Positions 1 to 5,468 of a DNA stretch of 5,671 nt are shown here, piece after piece (positions within the stretch are counted from its first letter, which is position 1; each line of letters opens with the position of its first letter). Where the stretch lies: assembly GCA_013139755.1 (NCBI GenBank), contig WTAG01000633.1, positions 1 to 5,671 of the forward strand, read 5' to 3'. The notes under the pieces were generated by a model. The model saw nothing but the letters and a program-made list of their open reading frames with translations, searched no databases and was not told the origin of the DNA. Made by a program: the position numbers and the translations under genes. Source of the stretch: Methylomarinum sp. (lineage in GTDB: Bacteria; Pseudomonadota; Gammaproteobacteria; Methylococcales; Methylomonadaceae).

Positions 1-1472
1 ATGCTGCCACTAATATTACCGGATAAAGGTGTCCATTCTAAGGCAGCAGATAATTGCTCTAATGATAAATCATGGATTGCACCAGAAAAATACACTGCAG
101 GTTCATCAGTCGTATCCTTATGCCAATCAAATTGATTAATATCCAGTACGCCGCCCAATAAAGGAATATGGCTTTTTTCTAATAAGGTAATTCTTTTATT
201 CAACAACAAAAATTTAAGCTCTCCTGCTTCAATAGGAATGACTTTAACTTTCAGTTTATCCCAGTGTATATAAGATGGCTTGCTCTCAGCTTCTGTATTT
301 GACCAATTCAGCCCACCTTTTGCTTGTTCTATTGCCAGCCTGTTTTTATCATCACTAACATCAAGTTTTTTGAGCTTAACAAATACCTGCTCTATCGCTG
401 ATTTGGCGATATTTATTTGCGCTGTTAACAGCCCTTTTAAGTGAATCCCTTCTAAGCCCGTTTGCTCCATAAACGGCATAACATATTGCTGAGTAAAAAC
501 ATCCAAATCTTCAATATCTGCTGAAATATTTGCTGTTTCTATCGGAGCTTCAGTCTTAGTGTTGATTAGTCCTTGGGCAGTAAGATCGACAACATCCGGC
601 TGAGTTAATTTAACTTGCTGTAATTCAATAACGCCTTGTTTATGCCATAACCCCTTAGTATTTAGAGTTATCCCCTGCCCCTTAATATCCATATATACAG
701 GGTCAATATATAGCTCGCCTTGCTGGATATGACTATTGTTTTCCCATTGCCAACTACCTTGTTTGTGTTTTGCGACTAAATCCAACGCCAGATTTAATGA
801 TTCAGCGGCCAGCTTCCCTTGCTTTGCTTGCAGAGAAACCTTTTTAAACTGAGTTTTAATGACTAAATGATCAAGCCCACTATGATTGCCACTTGCTTTA
901 ATATCAGCATCCACCGAACCACTACTTATATCATCTAGTAATTTTTCTGGTAACAAAGGCTTTAGATGCTGTAGCAGTATGTCTTTAGACTTAAGCTTTA
1001 GCGACCAAGTATCACCTTCCACCTTTGCATTAAGCGAGAGTATCCCTTGAGAGAACTTAAGATTTTTAATATTAAAGTGACTTTGTTTATCTGTTATAGC
1101 AAAAGAAAAATCAAAAGGAGATGAAATGAAGCGGGAGGATTTAATACCTGCTTTACCTTTGTCACACAAGATTTCATTATCTTGCCAGCTAAAAGACAAA
1201 CACTGAACATCAAAAAAACGAATATCAGTAAAAGGCTCAGGTAATGTTAATTGCTTAATGGATAGAACCAGTTGCTGCGTCCGCTGATCAATATTTAGCA
1301 AAGTAAGACTAACATCATTTAACTGCCAATCTTTTGTATCTATCTTTTCAACGTCAATTGAGAATTTATCAAACGCATTAACTGTTTGAGGCAATAAACA
1401 TAAAAAAAACAATGTCAAATAAGCCAAACGACGTAAAACACCTCGACTATATGTTGTACCTACATTACGCAT
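1..1472 (-). CDS. YdbH-like / AsmA-superfamily envelope protein, 5' part only
   Basis: Reading leftward from the ATG at 1472, the frame stays open for 490 codons to the window edge, so the C-terminus is missing. The N-terminus (residues 1-33) has Arg residues, then a hydrophobic stretch (LAYLTLFFLCLLPQ) ending in V-N-A, which looks like a Sec signal peptide cleaved after Ala33; an uncleaved N-terminal anchor is the alternative. The rest is beta-rich and repetitive, with alternating hydrophobic strands and many Gln/Lys/Asp, as in AsmA/TamB-type proteins. The stretch at about 436-490, with IPLLGGVLDINQFDW followed by LEWTPLSGNISGS, resembles the 'dicarboxylate transport' DctA-YdbH domain found toward the C-terminus of YdbH. 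In E. coli, YdbH works redundantly with TamB and YhdP in moving phospholipid to the outer membrane and pairs with the lipoprotein YnbE. The role here is inferred from that family. The ribosome site is weak; a GTG at 1478 is a possible longer start. Confidence 0.72.
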   Translation of the reverse strand, partial: MRNVGTTYSRGVLRRLAYLTLFFLCLLPQTVNAFDKFSIDVEKIDTKDWQLNDVSLTLLNIDQRTQQLVLSIKQLTLPEPFTDIRFFDVQCLSFSWQDNEILCDKGKAGIKSSRFISSPFDFSFAITDKQSHFNIKNLKFSQGILSLNAKVEGDTWSLKLKSKDILLQHLKPLLPEKLLDDISSGSVDADIKASGNHSGLDHLVIKTQFKKVSLQAKQGKLAAESLNLALDLVAKHKQGSWQWENNSHIQQGELYIDPVYMDIKGQGITLNTKGLWHKQGVIELQQVKLTQPDVVDLTAQGLINTKTEAPIETANISADIEDLDVFTQQYVMPFMEQTGLEGIHLKGLLTAQINIAKSAIEQVFVKLKKLDVSDDKNRLAIEQAKGGLNWSNTEAESKPSYIHWDKLKVKVIPIEAGELKFLLLNKRITLLEKSHIPLLGGVLDINQFDWHKDTTDEPAVYFSGAIHDLSLEQLSAALEWTPLSGNISGS

Positions 1473-1484
1473 TAGCACATGCTA
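1473..1484. repeat. Small inverted repeat abutting the YdbH-like start codon
   Basis: TAGCA-CA-TGCTA is a perfect 5-bp inverted repeat immediately upstream of the ATG at 1472, where a ribosome site should be; no good Shine-Dalgarno is visible there. It could be a weak translation-damping hairpin or chance. Confidence 0.25.
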
Positions 1485-1591
1485 CTTGATAATTCTGATT
1501 TTTATAAATCACCCTAACCAAAACCTCAATTTGTATTCCATTATTCACCAAGCAACATGCACAAAATAATATCGACAATTTTGTATAAGTC

Positions 1592-1668
1592 GTAGAGCGG
1601 ACTTCAGTCCGCTGTACCCGACAAACCACATATATTTAGATGGGCACGCTATGCTTTGCCCATCCTAC
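1592..1668. repeat. REPIN-like pair of GTAG-headed palindromes
   Basis: Two hairpin-forming palindromes face each other, each starting with GTAG at the outer edge. The left arm (plus strand) is GTAG followed by AGCGGACT-TC-AGTCCGCT, a perfect 8-bp stem at 1596-1603/1606-1613. The right arm (minus strand, from 1668) is GTAG followed by a stem GATGGGCA/TGCCCATC at 1639-1646/1657-1664 with a 10-nt loop. A GTAG tetranucleotide before an imperfect palindrome is the hallmark of REPs mobilised by RAYT transposases, and facing pairs are called REPINs or BIMEs. The element sits just past the cysM stop on the same strand, so it could also serve as a transcript-end hairpin. No RAYT gene is present in the window. 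Confidence 0.7.
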
Positions 1669-1692
1669 ATAGTCTAATATTTAATTTTTTAT

Positions 1693-2583
1693 TTAACTAG
1701 GAAAAACACCTGTAGAAAGATAACGGTCGCCTCGGTCACAAATAATGGCCACAATCACTGCATTTTCCAGTTCTTCTGATAATTTCAAAGCAGCAGAAAC
1801 AGCGCCCCCCGAAGATACACCAGAGAAAATACCCTCTTTAGCAGCAAGCTCACGTGTAGTTGTTTCTGCTGATATTTGGTCTACATCCATAATTCTATCA
1901 ATGGTTTCAGGATTATAGATTTTTGGTAAATATTCTTGTGGCCAGCGTCTAATCCCTGGGATTTTTGATTTCCCCTCAGGCTGTACACCGACAATTTGAA
2001 TCGCTGAGTTTTGTTCCTTTAAATAACGAGAAGTCCCCATAATCGTCCCTGTCGTGCCCATTGCACTAACAAAATGGGTAATTTCCCCATTGGTATCGCG
2101 CCAAATCTCAGGCCCTGTGCCTTCATAATGCGCCAAAGGATTATCAGGATTAGAAAACTGATCCAAGATTCGTCCCTTACCTTCAGACTGCATTTTTCTG
2201 GCTAAATCTATCGCCCCTTCCATGCTTTCTGCTGCCGGTGTCAAAATAATTTCTGCACCATACGCTTTCATAGAAGCAATACGTTCTGAACTCATATTAT
2301 CAGGCATAATCAAAGTCATTTTATAACCTTTAATTGCCGAAGCCATTGCCAATGCAATCCCTGTATTACCACTGGTTGCTTCAATCAAGCTATCACCCGG
2401 TCTTATCTCCCCTCTTGCTTCAGCATGATTAATCATACTCAATGCGGGGCGATCTTTTACCGAACCTGCGGGGTTATTACCTTCTAGTTTAACTAAAATT
2501 GTATTGCTGCTTGCACCGGGTAATCTTTGCAACCTTACCAGCGGGGTATTTCCTACGAATGACTCTATAGTGTTGTAATTCAT
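1693..2583 (-). CDS. cysM: Cysteine synthase B (O-acetylserine sulfhydrylase B)
   Basis: This 296-residue cytosolic PLP enzyme makes cysteine from O-acetyl-L-serine and sulfide; the CysM isozyme also accepts thiosulfate, giving S-sulfocysteine. The PLP lysine is K43 in EGNNPAGSVKDR. The substrate loop TSGNTG is at 70-75 and the PLP-phosphate loop GTTGT at 176-180. CysM-type rather than CysK-type features are NNPAGSVKDR around the lysine, IPGIRRWP at about 208-215 and the ending CDRGDRYLSTGVF. The protein is collinear with E. coli CysM (about 303 aa) from end to end, with no sign of truncation. The first ATG at 2583 fits the family N-terminus (IESFVGNTPLVRLQR), although its Shine-Dalgarno is poor. 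It stands alone: gaps of 220 and 327 bp with palindromic repeats separate it from its co-oriented neighbours, and no other cys gene is visible. Confidence 0.96.
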   Translation of the reverse strand: MNYNTIESFVGNTPLVRLQRLPGASSNTILVKLEGNNPAGSVKDRPALSMINHAEARGEIRPGDSLIEATSGNTGIALAMASAIKGYKMTLIMPDNMSSERIASMKAYGAEIILTPAAESMEGAIDLARKMQSEGKGRILDQFSNPDNPLAHYEGTGPEIWRDTNGEITHFVSAMGTTGTIMGTSRYLKEQNSAIQIVGVQPEGKSKIPGIRRWPQEYLPKIYNPETIDRIMDVDQISAETTTRELAAKEGIFSGVSSGGAVSAALKLSEELENAVIVAIICDRGDRYLSTGVFPS

Positions 2584-2603
2584 ATGTTGTTTCTGTATGT
2601 CTT

Positions 2604-2672
2604 AATGAGGTGATGTGGAATCAATGAGGCTATGGTAAATCCCTTGATTCCGCGTTGCTTCATCAAGGCTAC
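2604..2672. repeat. REPIN-like element with one intact and one degenerate arm
   Basis: On the minus strand from 2672, GTAG is followed by a perfect 7-bp stem CCTTGAT/ATCAAGG (2642-2648/2662-2668) with a 13-nt loop containing GAAGCAACGCG. On the other side, GGAATCAA (2617-2624) is an exact inverted match to TTGATTCC (2644-2651), so the left part looks like a decayed facing arm with an internal deletion. Tetranucleotide, loop and GGAAT match the arms of the element at 2803-2882, so these are members of one family. It lies in the presumed cysM leader. Confidence 0.6.
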
Positions 2673-2690
2673 ATTTGTTTTATAGCGGAT

Positions 2691-2719
2691 TTTATAATGT
2701 CTCCAGCTCTAAATATCAG
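2691..2719 (-). promoter_or_regulatory. Candidate sigma-70 promoter for cysM
   Basis: Read on the minus strand, CTGATA (2719-2714, four of six to TTGACA) is followed after 17 nt by TATAAA (2696-2691, five of six to TATAAT). Transcription from here would give a leader of about 100 nt that includes the palindromic repeat at 2604-2672. This is a match by eye only, in AT-rich DNA. Confidence 0.3.
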
Positions 2720-2802
2720 CGTTTATTTTACCCTTATATAAACTCAGGTAACACTGATTTTAAGAGGCTTCTTTACTTAAAAGTAAAAAAACAGCTACTC
2801 AT

Positions 2803-2882
2803 ATAGCCCGTATGAAACAGAGTGGAATACGAGAGTTCGGCGTATCAATTCACACTATTACGCTTTGCTCCATACGAGCTAC
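2803..2882. repeat. REPIN-like element, 80 bp, two facing arms
   Basis: The ends TAGCCCGTATG (2804-2814) and CATACGAGCTA (2871-2881) are inverted repeats matching at 10 of 11 positions. The left arm (plus, from 2803) starts ATAG and has a perfect 5-bp stem CGTAT/ATACG (2809-2813/2827-2831). The right arm (minus, from 2882) starts GTAGC and shares ATG, GAGCA and TAAT positions with the other arms but has a partly broken stem. The element lies just beyond the thpR stop codon. It belongs to the same family as the element at 2604-2672. Confidence 0.68.
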
Positions 2883-2910
2883 AGAATAACGGTTATTTTT
2901 AATACAGACT

Positions 2911-3420
2911 CTACTCAAAATCCCAGCGTTGTAAAACCTGATAATGAACGCCATCAGGTGTACTGAACGACTCAACCAAACAAAATGAATCTGCTGTCCA
3001 TTCAATCGGTAAAACATCAACATCTATCAGCTTATGCGCTTTTCTGGCCAGAGTGACATGGGGTTTATAAGGCCTATCTTCAATCTTTATGCCACATTGC
3101 TCAACCGTACACTTTAAAGCATCCACTAACTTTAATAACTGCGCATCATATTTTGCTGTTGATAAGCACAAAATCCGTGGCTTACGCCAAAAGTCCAACC
3201 TATCAAAATACACAGAAAAAGGCTTAACACTGATATTATCCACACTCTGCCTGATCAAAATTTCTGACTCAGCATCGACATTACCCAAAAACACCAAGGA
3301 TACATGCAAATTATCAGCTTTAACCTTTTTCAAACCACCCGCATTAATTGAATGATTAAAGGTATTTGTTTGTTTTCTGACCTCGTCACTAGGCCATAAA
3401 GCAAAAAACAATCTTTTCAT
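2911..3420 (-). CDS. thpR: RNA 2',3'-cyclic phosphodiesterase (LigT/ThpR, 2H family)
   Basis: This is a 169-residue soluble 2H-phosphoesterase. In this family two H-x-T/S-x motifs form the active site; they are visible as H39-V-S41-L and H121-V-T123-L, about 80 residues apart as expected. The opening MKRLFFALWPSDEVR is characteristic of LigT/ThpR, and RPYKPHVTLAR precedes and contains the second motif. The E. coli enzyme opens 2',3'-cyclic phosphates to 2'-phosphates and can reversibly join tRNA half-molecules through a 2'-5' bond; its physiological role is not settled. Length (usual 175-180) and motif layout indicate an intact enzyme. The start at 3420 is preceded by AAGGTG about 10 nt upstream, an acceptable ribosome site. 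It appears to be a single-gene unit. A plus-strand reading frame across 3089-3355 is its shadow. Confidence 0.95.
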   Translation of the reverse strand: MKRLFFALWPSDEVRKQTNTFNHSINAGGLKKVKADNLHVSLVFLGNVDAESEILIRQSVDNISVKPFSVYFDRLDFWRKPRILCLSTAKYDAQLLKLVDALKCTVEQCGIKIEDRPYKPHVTLARKAHKLIDVDVLPIEWTADSFCLVESFSTPDGVHYQVLQRWDFE

Positions 3421-3603
3421 CAGACTATGACACCTTTAAATATAAAAAAACATTTAACACAGAAAAAATAAACACCATGACTGACCTCCAGACTTTTCTG
3501 AGCCCTCTTTGTCCGGCAAAATAATAAAAAATAAAACCACTTGTCATTAAATTGTCATATTAGTTAACGAAAATGGGTCAACTTTTATTAAAAACACAAA
3601 AAA
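3421..3603. other. Divergent intergenic region upstream of thpR
   Basis: This 183-bp AT-rich gap lies between thpR (minus) and the small plus-strand ORF. It must hold the thpR promoter, but I cannot place it with confidence. A direct repeat TTGTCAT occurs at 3541-3547 and 3552-3558, exactly 11 bp (about one helical turn) apart, which is the geometry of a tandem regulator site, though chance is possible. Confidence 0.35.
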
Positions 3604-3774
3604 ATGAAAAACTATTACGATAATGCCCTTGGCTTTGAGTCTACATTACCCATTGAAATAATAAAATTATTAGATGGCTATAAAACAAAAGCAGAAGAAC
3701 AGAGTAAAGACAATCACTCATCAAAGTATGAAAACCTAGCATTAGATGAACATGAATTAGCCATAACAGGCTAA
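3604..3774 (+). CDS. Small hypothetical protein, 56 aa
   Basis: ATG at 3604 opens a 56-codon frame ending in TAA at 3772-3774; an in-frame TAA at 3589 rules out a longer version. The product begins MKNYYDNALGFESTLP, continues IEIIKLLDGYKTKAEEQSK, and ends with an acidic tail (ALDEHELAITG). It would be soluble and mostly helical, with no signal peptide or membrane segment. I do not recognise it. No Shine-Dalgarno is visible in the A-rich stretch before the ATG, so it may be a remnant of a longer gene or a non-coding chance frame. The ordered alternation of hydrophobic and charged residues argues mildly for a real protein. Confidence 0.4.
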   Translation: MKNYYDNALGFESTLPIEIIKLLDGYKTKAEEQSKDNHSSKYENLALDEHELAITG

Positions 3775-3865
3775 ACCACACTATTATTAATAACTAAGAG
3801 GAAAATCCATTTCTTCTTATACTTCCTAGTTGATACAAACACAGCACGATGATGAACTTATTTAC

Positions 3866-4027
3866 TCATTTTAGTAGACAGTGCTTAGCATAATCTTTTA
3901 CCTCGTTCATTGACCACTCACCTTTAGGTTTTTCTTTAAGATCTGAACACCAAGCCTCACTACCTATTTCTACCGAGCATCCTAACAACTGTAAAGCAAC
4001 AACTAATATAAAGACTAATCTTTTCAT
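3866..4027 (-). CDS. DUF3012 family small lipoprotein
   Basis: This is a 53-residue reading frame, too short for most gene callers. It starts MKRLVFILVVALQLLGC, a short lipoprotein signal with lipobox L-L-G-C and lipidated Cys17, and should be processed by Lgt and signal peptidase II. The mature part (SVEIGSEAWCSDLKEKPKG, then EWSMNEVKDYAKHC) matches my memory of the DUF3012 consensus, G-S-E-x-W-C...KPKGxWxxxEx.D.AKHC, including both conserved cysteines (C27, C50). DUF3012 proteins occur widely in gammaproteobacteria and have no known function. In-frame ATGs at 4039, 4030 and 4027 compete; GGTGA at 4036-4032 best serves the one at 4027. It lies 49 bp after the secreted-protein gene at 4077-4373 with no terminator between, so the two probably share a transcript. 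Confidence 0.85.
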   Translation of the reverse strand: MKRLVFILVVALQLLGCSVEIGSEAWCSDLKEKPKGEWSMNEVKDYAKHCLLK

Positions 4028-4076
4028 CATTTCACCCATGATTTAAGCTATTTTACATAAATTATAAAACTAATTA

Positions 4077-4373
4077 TTAATCAAACATCCCTTCTAAGCC
4101 TTTCTCCATATCAGCCATATCGTCCTCGATTTGCAATCCTTGCCGAGTTAATTCCTCTTTCAATGCTTTTTGTTCTTTAGCTGTCATTTTACGGGAAGAG
4201 CCTTTTATAACTTTACCGTTAATAACCACTCGCCCTTCATTCACCGTATTACTGCGAATACTCTTTCCTGAAGCGTCAGTTGCCGTATCAATATTTATTT
4301 CTACCGCTTCCACCAAGCCAGTCATTAATAGGCCAGTGATAAAGCTGAGGATCATTATGTTTAATACTTTCAT
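4077..4373 (-). CDS. Small secreted protein of unknown function, 98 aa
   Basis: I place the start at 4373, not at the upstream in-frame ATG at 4403, because AGGAG (4385-4381) sits 7 nt before it and because the product then starts with a clean signal peptide: MKVLNIMILSFITGLLMTGL followed by VEA, cleaved before VEINID. The mature protein of about 75 residues has a short beta-like segment (GRVVINGKVIKGSS, about 48-60) and then a charged helix (MTAKEQKALKEELTRQGLQ) ending in an acidic Met-containing tail (DDMADMEKGLEGMFD). There is no Cys, metal motif or anchor. I do not recognise the family. The product should be periplasmic or exported, and the gene is probably co-transcribed with the downstream DUF3012 gene. 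Confidence 0.8.
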   Translation of the reverse strand: MKVLNIMILSFITGLLMTGLVEAVEINIDTATDASGKSIRSNTVNEGRVVINGKVIKGSSRKMTAKEQKALKEELTRQGLQIEDDMADMEKGLEGMFD

Positions 4374-4380
4374 CGCCTTG

Positions 4381-4385
4381 CTCCT
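4381..4385 (-). promoter_or_regulatory. Ribosome binding site that fixes the start at 4373
   Basis: AGGAG on the minus strand lies with a 7-nt spacer before the ATG at 4373. The in-frame ATG at 4403 has no comparable site and would put ten extra residues before the signal peptide. Confidence 0.75.
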
Positions 4386-4495
4386 AATAAAATTAATATT
4401 CAAAACGTAGAGTTGAAAACGGGTATTGCCCCCAGCATCACTCCACGAACTATCTATGACAACACAATATCAGAAATTATCCAATACCATGGATA

Positions 4496-4551
4496 CCGAA
4501 TATTTCATAAAATATCGGATAACGCTGGCATTCACCCTGCCTACACAGGCA
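4496..4551. repeat. Palindromic intergenic repeat downstream of the cytochrome gene
   Basis: Three adjoining elements are seen. First, a hairpin CCG-(A)-ATATTT-CATA-AAATAT-CGG (4496-4518). Second, GGATAACGCTGGCATTCACC (4517-4536), which resembles a dispersed 'GGATAACGCt...cACCC...CTACA' repeat common in gammaproteobacteria. Third, a perfect TGCCT-ACAC-AGGCA hairpin (4538-4551) just after the cytochrome stop codon. There is no U-tract, so it is not a canonical terminator, but it could stabilise the mRNA 3' end. A diverged copy of the GATAACGCT part recurs at 5036. Confidence 0.5.
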
Positions 4552-4556
4552 CCTTA

Positions 4557-4904
4557 CTAGCCACCAATTCTTTTTAAATAAAATGATATTTTATTTGCTT
4601 CTTTCCTACTCATATGTGGGAATAAAGGCATTTTTGATTCATCACCATTTGCTTTTCTAATTTTATGAGAGATTTGGTATGCAGATAACTCTGTATCAGA
4701 GTTAGATGGAACGCCTCTTAGAAAACTTCCTTGTCCTTTCTCGCGATGGCATCCTAAGCAGTGGTAATTAAATAATTGCTTCCCTGTTGTCAGTTCTGGG
4801 TGATCATGAACATCTTTACTACAGCCATAGGCAAAAAACATCATTACGATAGACATTGCTACCAATACAAATTTTCTTTTTATATTCAATATTACGTAAT
4901 TCAT
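4557..4904 (-). CDS. Monohaem c-type cytochrome, probable lipoprotein
   Basis: This 115-residue exported protein has one haem c attachment site, C49-L-G-C52-H53. Met92 in KMPLFPHM is the likely sixth ligand (the K-M-P-x-F pattern is typical of class I cytochromes); Met98 is an alternative. An N-terminal hydrophobic segment (VLVAMSIVMMFFAYGC) ends at Cys28, which looks like a lipobox (F-A-Y-G-C), though Tyr at -2 is unusual, so it may instead be a signal anchor. The spacing (GKQLFNYHCLGCH, G-x-G, MP, then a final helix EANKISFYLKRI) fits a compact cytochrome c domain such as those of cytochrome c oxidase subunits and small electron shuttles. Haem would be attached in the periplasm by the Ccm system. 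No partner oxidase or dehydrogenase is in the window, so its redox partner is unknown. Its ribosome site is weak. Confidence 0.88.
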   Translation of the reverse strand: MNYVILNIKRKFVLVAMSIVMMFFAYGCSKDVHDHPELTTGKQLFNYHCLGCHREKGQGSFLRGVPSNSDTELSAYQISHKIRKANGDESKMPLFPHMSRKEANKISFYLKRIGG

Positions 4905-4945
4905 GGATGATAATGCTATTTATTCTCTAAGATAAGTTCAACAGG

Positions 4946-4951
4946 ATTATA
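4946..4951 (-). promoter_or_regulatory. Candidate -10 box for the cytochrome gene
   Basis: Minus-strand TATAAT, a perfect -10 match, lies about 42 nt upstream of the ATG at 4904 and would give a leader of roughly 35 nt. I see no good -35 at 16-18 nt, so the promoter may depend on an activator. Confidence 0.4.
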
Positions 4952-4970
4952 AAGCACATAGGGAGGAAAA

Positions 4971-5033
4971 GTGATAACGCATTCTGCCAGCATAAAAATC
5001 AAAATTATGATTACTAATTGTTCCCTAAAATGA
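4971..5033 (+). CDS. Possible 20-aa leader peptide (doubtful)
   Basis: GGGAGG at 4961-4966 is followed after 4 nt by GTG, then 20 sense codons and TGA at 5031-5033; the product is VITHSASIKIKIMITNCSLK. The ribosome site is strong by sequence but the spacer is short, the start is GTG, and the frame overlaps the region where the divergent cytochrome promoter should be. It may be a translated leader for the gene at 5205 or nothing. Confidence 0.15.
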   Translation: MITHSASIKIKIMITNCSLK

Positions 5034-5100
5034 CAGATAACGCTAGTACTCATCCAACTTAGGTATCCGCACAACGAGTTAAATGCCTCTCCCTTTACAT

Positions 5101-5109
5101 TGGTATATA
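5101..5109 (+). promoter_or_regulatory. Possible extended -10 for the 73-aa gene
   Basis: TGG followed by TATATA resembles an extended -10 (TGnTATAAT). The -35 region is poor. Transcription would start about 90 nt before the ATG at 5205. An alternative -10, TAATAT at 5135-5140, has no better -35. Confidence 0.22.
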
Positions 5110-5204
5110 AACCCCTAAAAAATAAAAACTAGGGTAATATGAGGTTTAGGCACGTTTAAACTCACTCACAATACCTAATACAAAACGAACGAGGATAAAA
5201 TAAA

Positions 5205-5426
5205 ATGGAAAAGTATAAAGTTGTAGAAATAGAGGTTCATGTAGGCGGTGAAGATTACCTTATTGATTTGGAAGGTTTTTATATTGATGCGATGATTAAA
5301 ATTGGTCATCCGGACATTGAGCAGTTTTTAGCATCTCAAATTGAAACGCAAGGCGGTTGGCTTAAAGATACACCTATAGTTATTCAAGCCCGTTATGCAA
5401 TTGTTCAGGCATTAACTGAACGTTAA
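5205..5426 (+). CDS. Small hypothetical protein, 73 aa
   Basis: This is a compact acidic cytosolic protein without signal peptide, membrane segment or cysteine. An N-terminal beta-like half (YKVVEIEVHVGGEDYLIDLE) is followed by helices (AMIKIGHPDIEQFLASQIE; then TPIVIQARYAIVQALTER). I do not recognise the family. The start is supported by GAGGAT about 8 nt upstream of the ATG, and codon use is similar to the neighbouring genes. It appears to be a single-gene unit with its own terminator about 45 nt downstream, next to what looks like a mobile-element border. The sequence gives no functional clue beyond a small mixed alpha/beta fold. Confidence 0.75.
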   Translation: MEKYKVVEIEVHVGGEDYLIDLEGFYIDAMIKIGHPDIEQFLASQIETQGGWLKDTPIVIQARYAIVQALTER

Positions 5427-5468
5427 TTTATCAGTAGAGTAAATATCACAATAAGCCACATTAAAACT

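Larger units (their letters stand above)
2584..2910. other. Intergenic region between thpR and cysM, rich in palindromes
   Basis: This 327-bp gap has no convincing ORF. It holds a degenerate repeat pair next to cysM (2604-2672), a candidate cysM promoter (2691-2719), an AT-rich perfect inverted repeat TTTACTT-AA-AAGTAAA (2772-2787) and a second, better-preserved repeat pair (2803-2882). The stretch 2720-2770 shows nothing recognisable. Confidence 0.7.
4905..5204. other. Divergent intergenic region between cytochrome and 73-aa genes
   Basis: This 300-bp gap lies between genes transcribed away from each other. It contains a -10 box for the cytochrome gene (4946-4951), a purine-rich GGGAGG (4961-4966) before a 20-codon GTG frame, two GATAACGC motifs (4973-4980 and 5036-5043), a possible extended -10 toward the right (5101-5109) and a short inverted repeat CCCTA/TAGGG (5113-5117/5130-5134). 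No established gene is recognised. Confidence 0.6.

Noticed and set aside
2772..2787. TTTACTT-AA-AAGTAAA perfect palindrome as an operator
   Set aside because: A strong dyad, but made almost only of A and T in an AT-rich gap, and not placed at a recognisable promoter; kept only as a note in the gap description.
1592..2882. The repeated palindromes as a CRISPR array
   Set aside because: The units are not regularly spaced, differ in sequence, occur in facing pairs and are interrupted by cysM; they behave as REP-type repeats.
2885..2900. AATAACGGTTATT followed by T's as a terminator
   Set aside because: The stem is nearly all A/T and the T run is on the plus strand, where no plus-strand gene precedes it; it is in the wrong orientation for thpR.
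3089..3355. 88-codon ORF on the plus strand
   Set aside because: It lies entirely antisense within thpR, which is unambiguous from its two H-x-T/S motifs; the frame has no ribosome site and no recognisable features.
3477..3524. 15-codon ORF MTDLQTFLSPLCPAK
   Set aside because: Too short, no ribosome site and no coding signal; a frame of this size is expected by chance.
3573..3623. ATG GGT CAA frame upstream of the 56-codon ORF
   Set aside because: It is in a different frame, only 16 codons long (MGQLLLKTQKNEKLLR) and overlaps the better ORF start.
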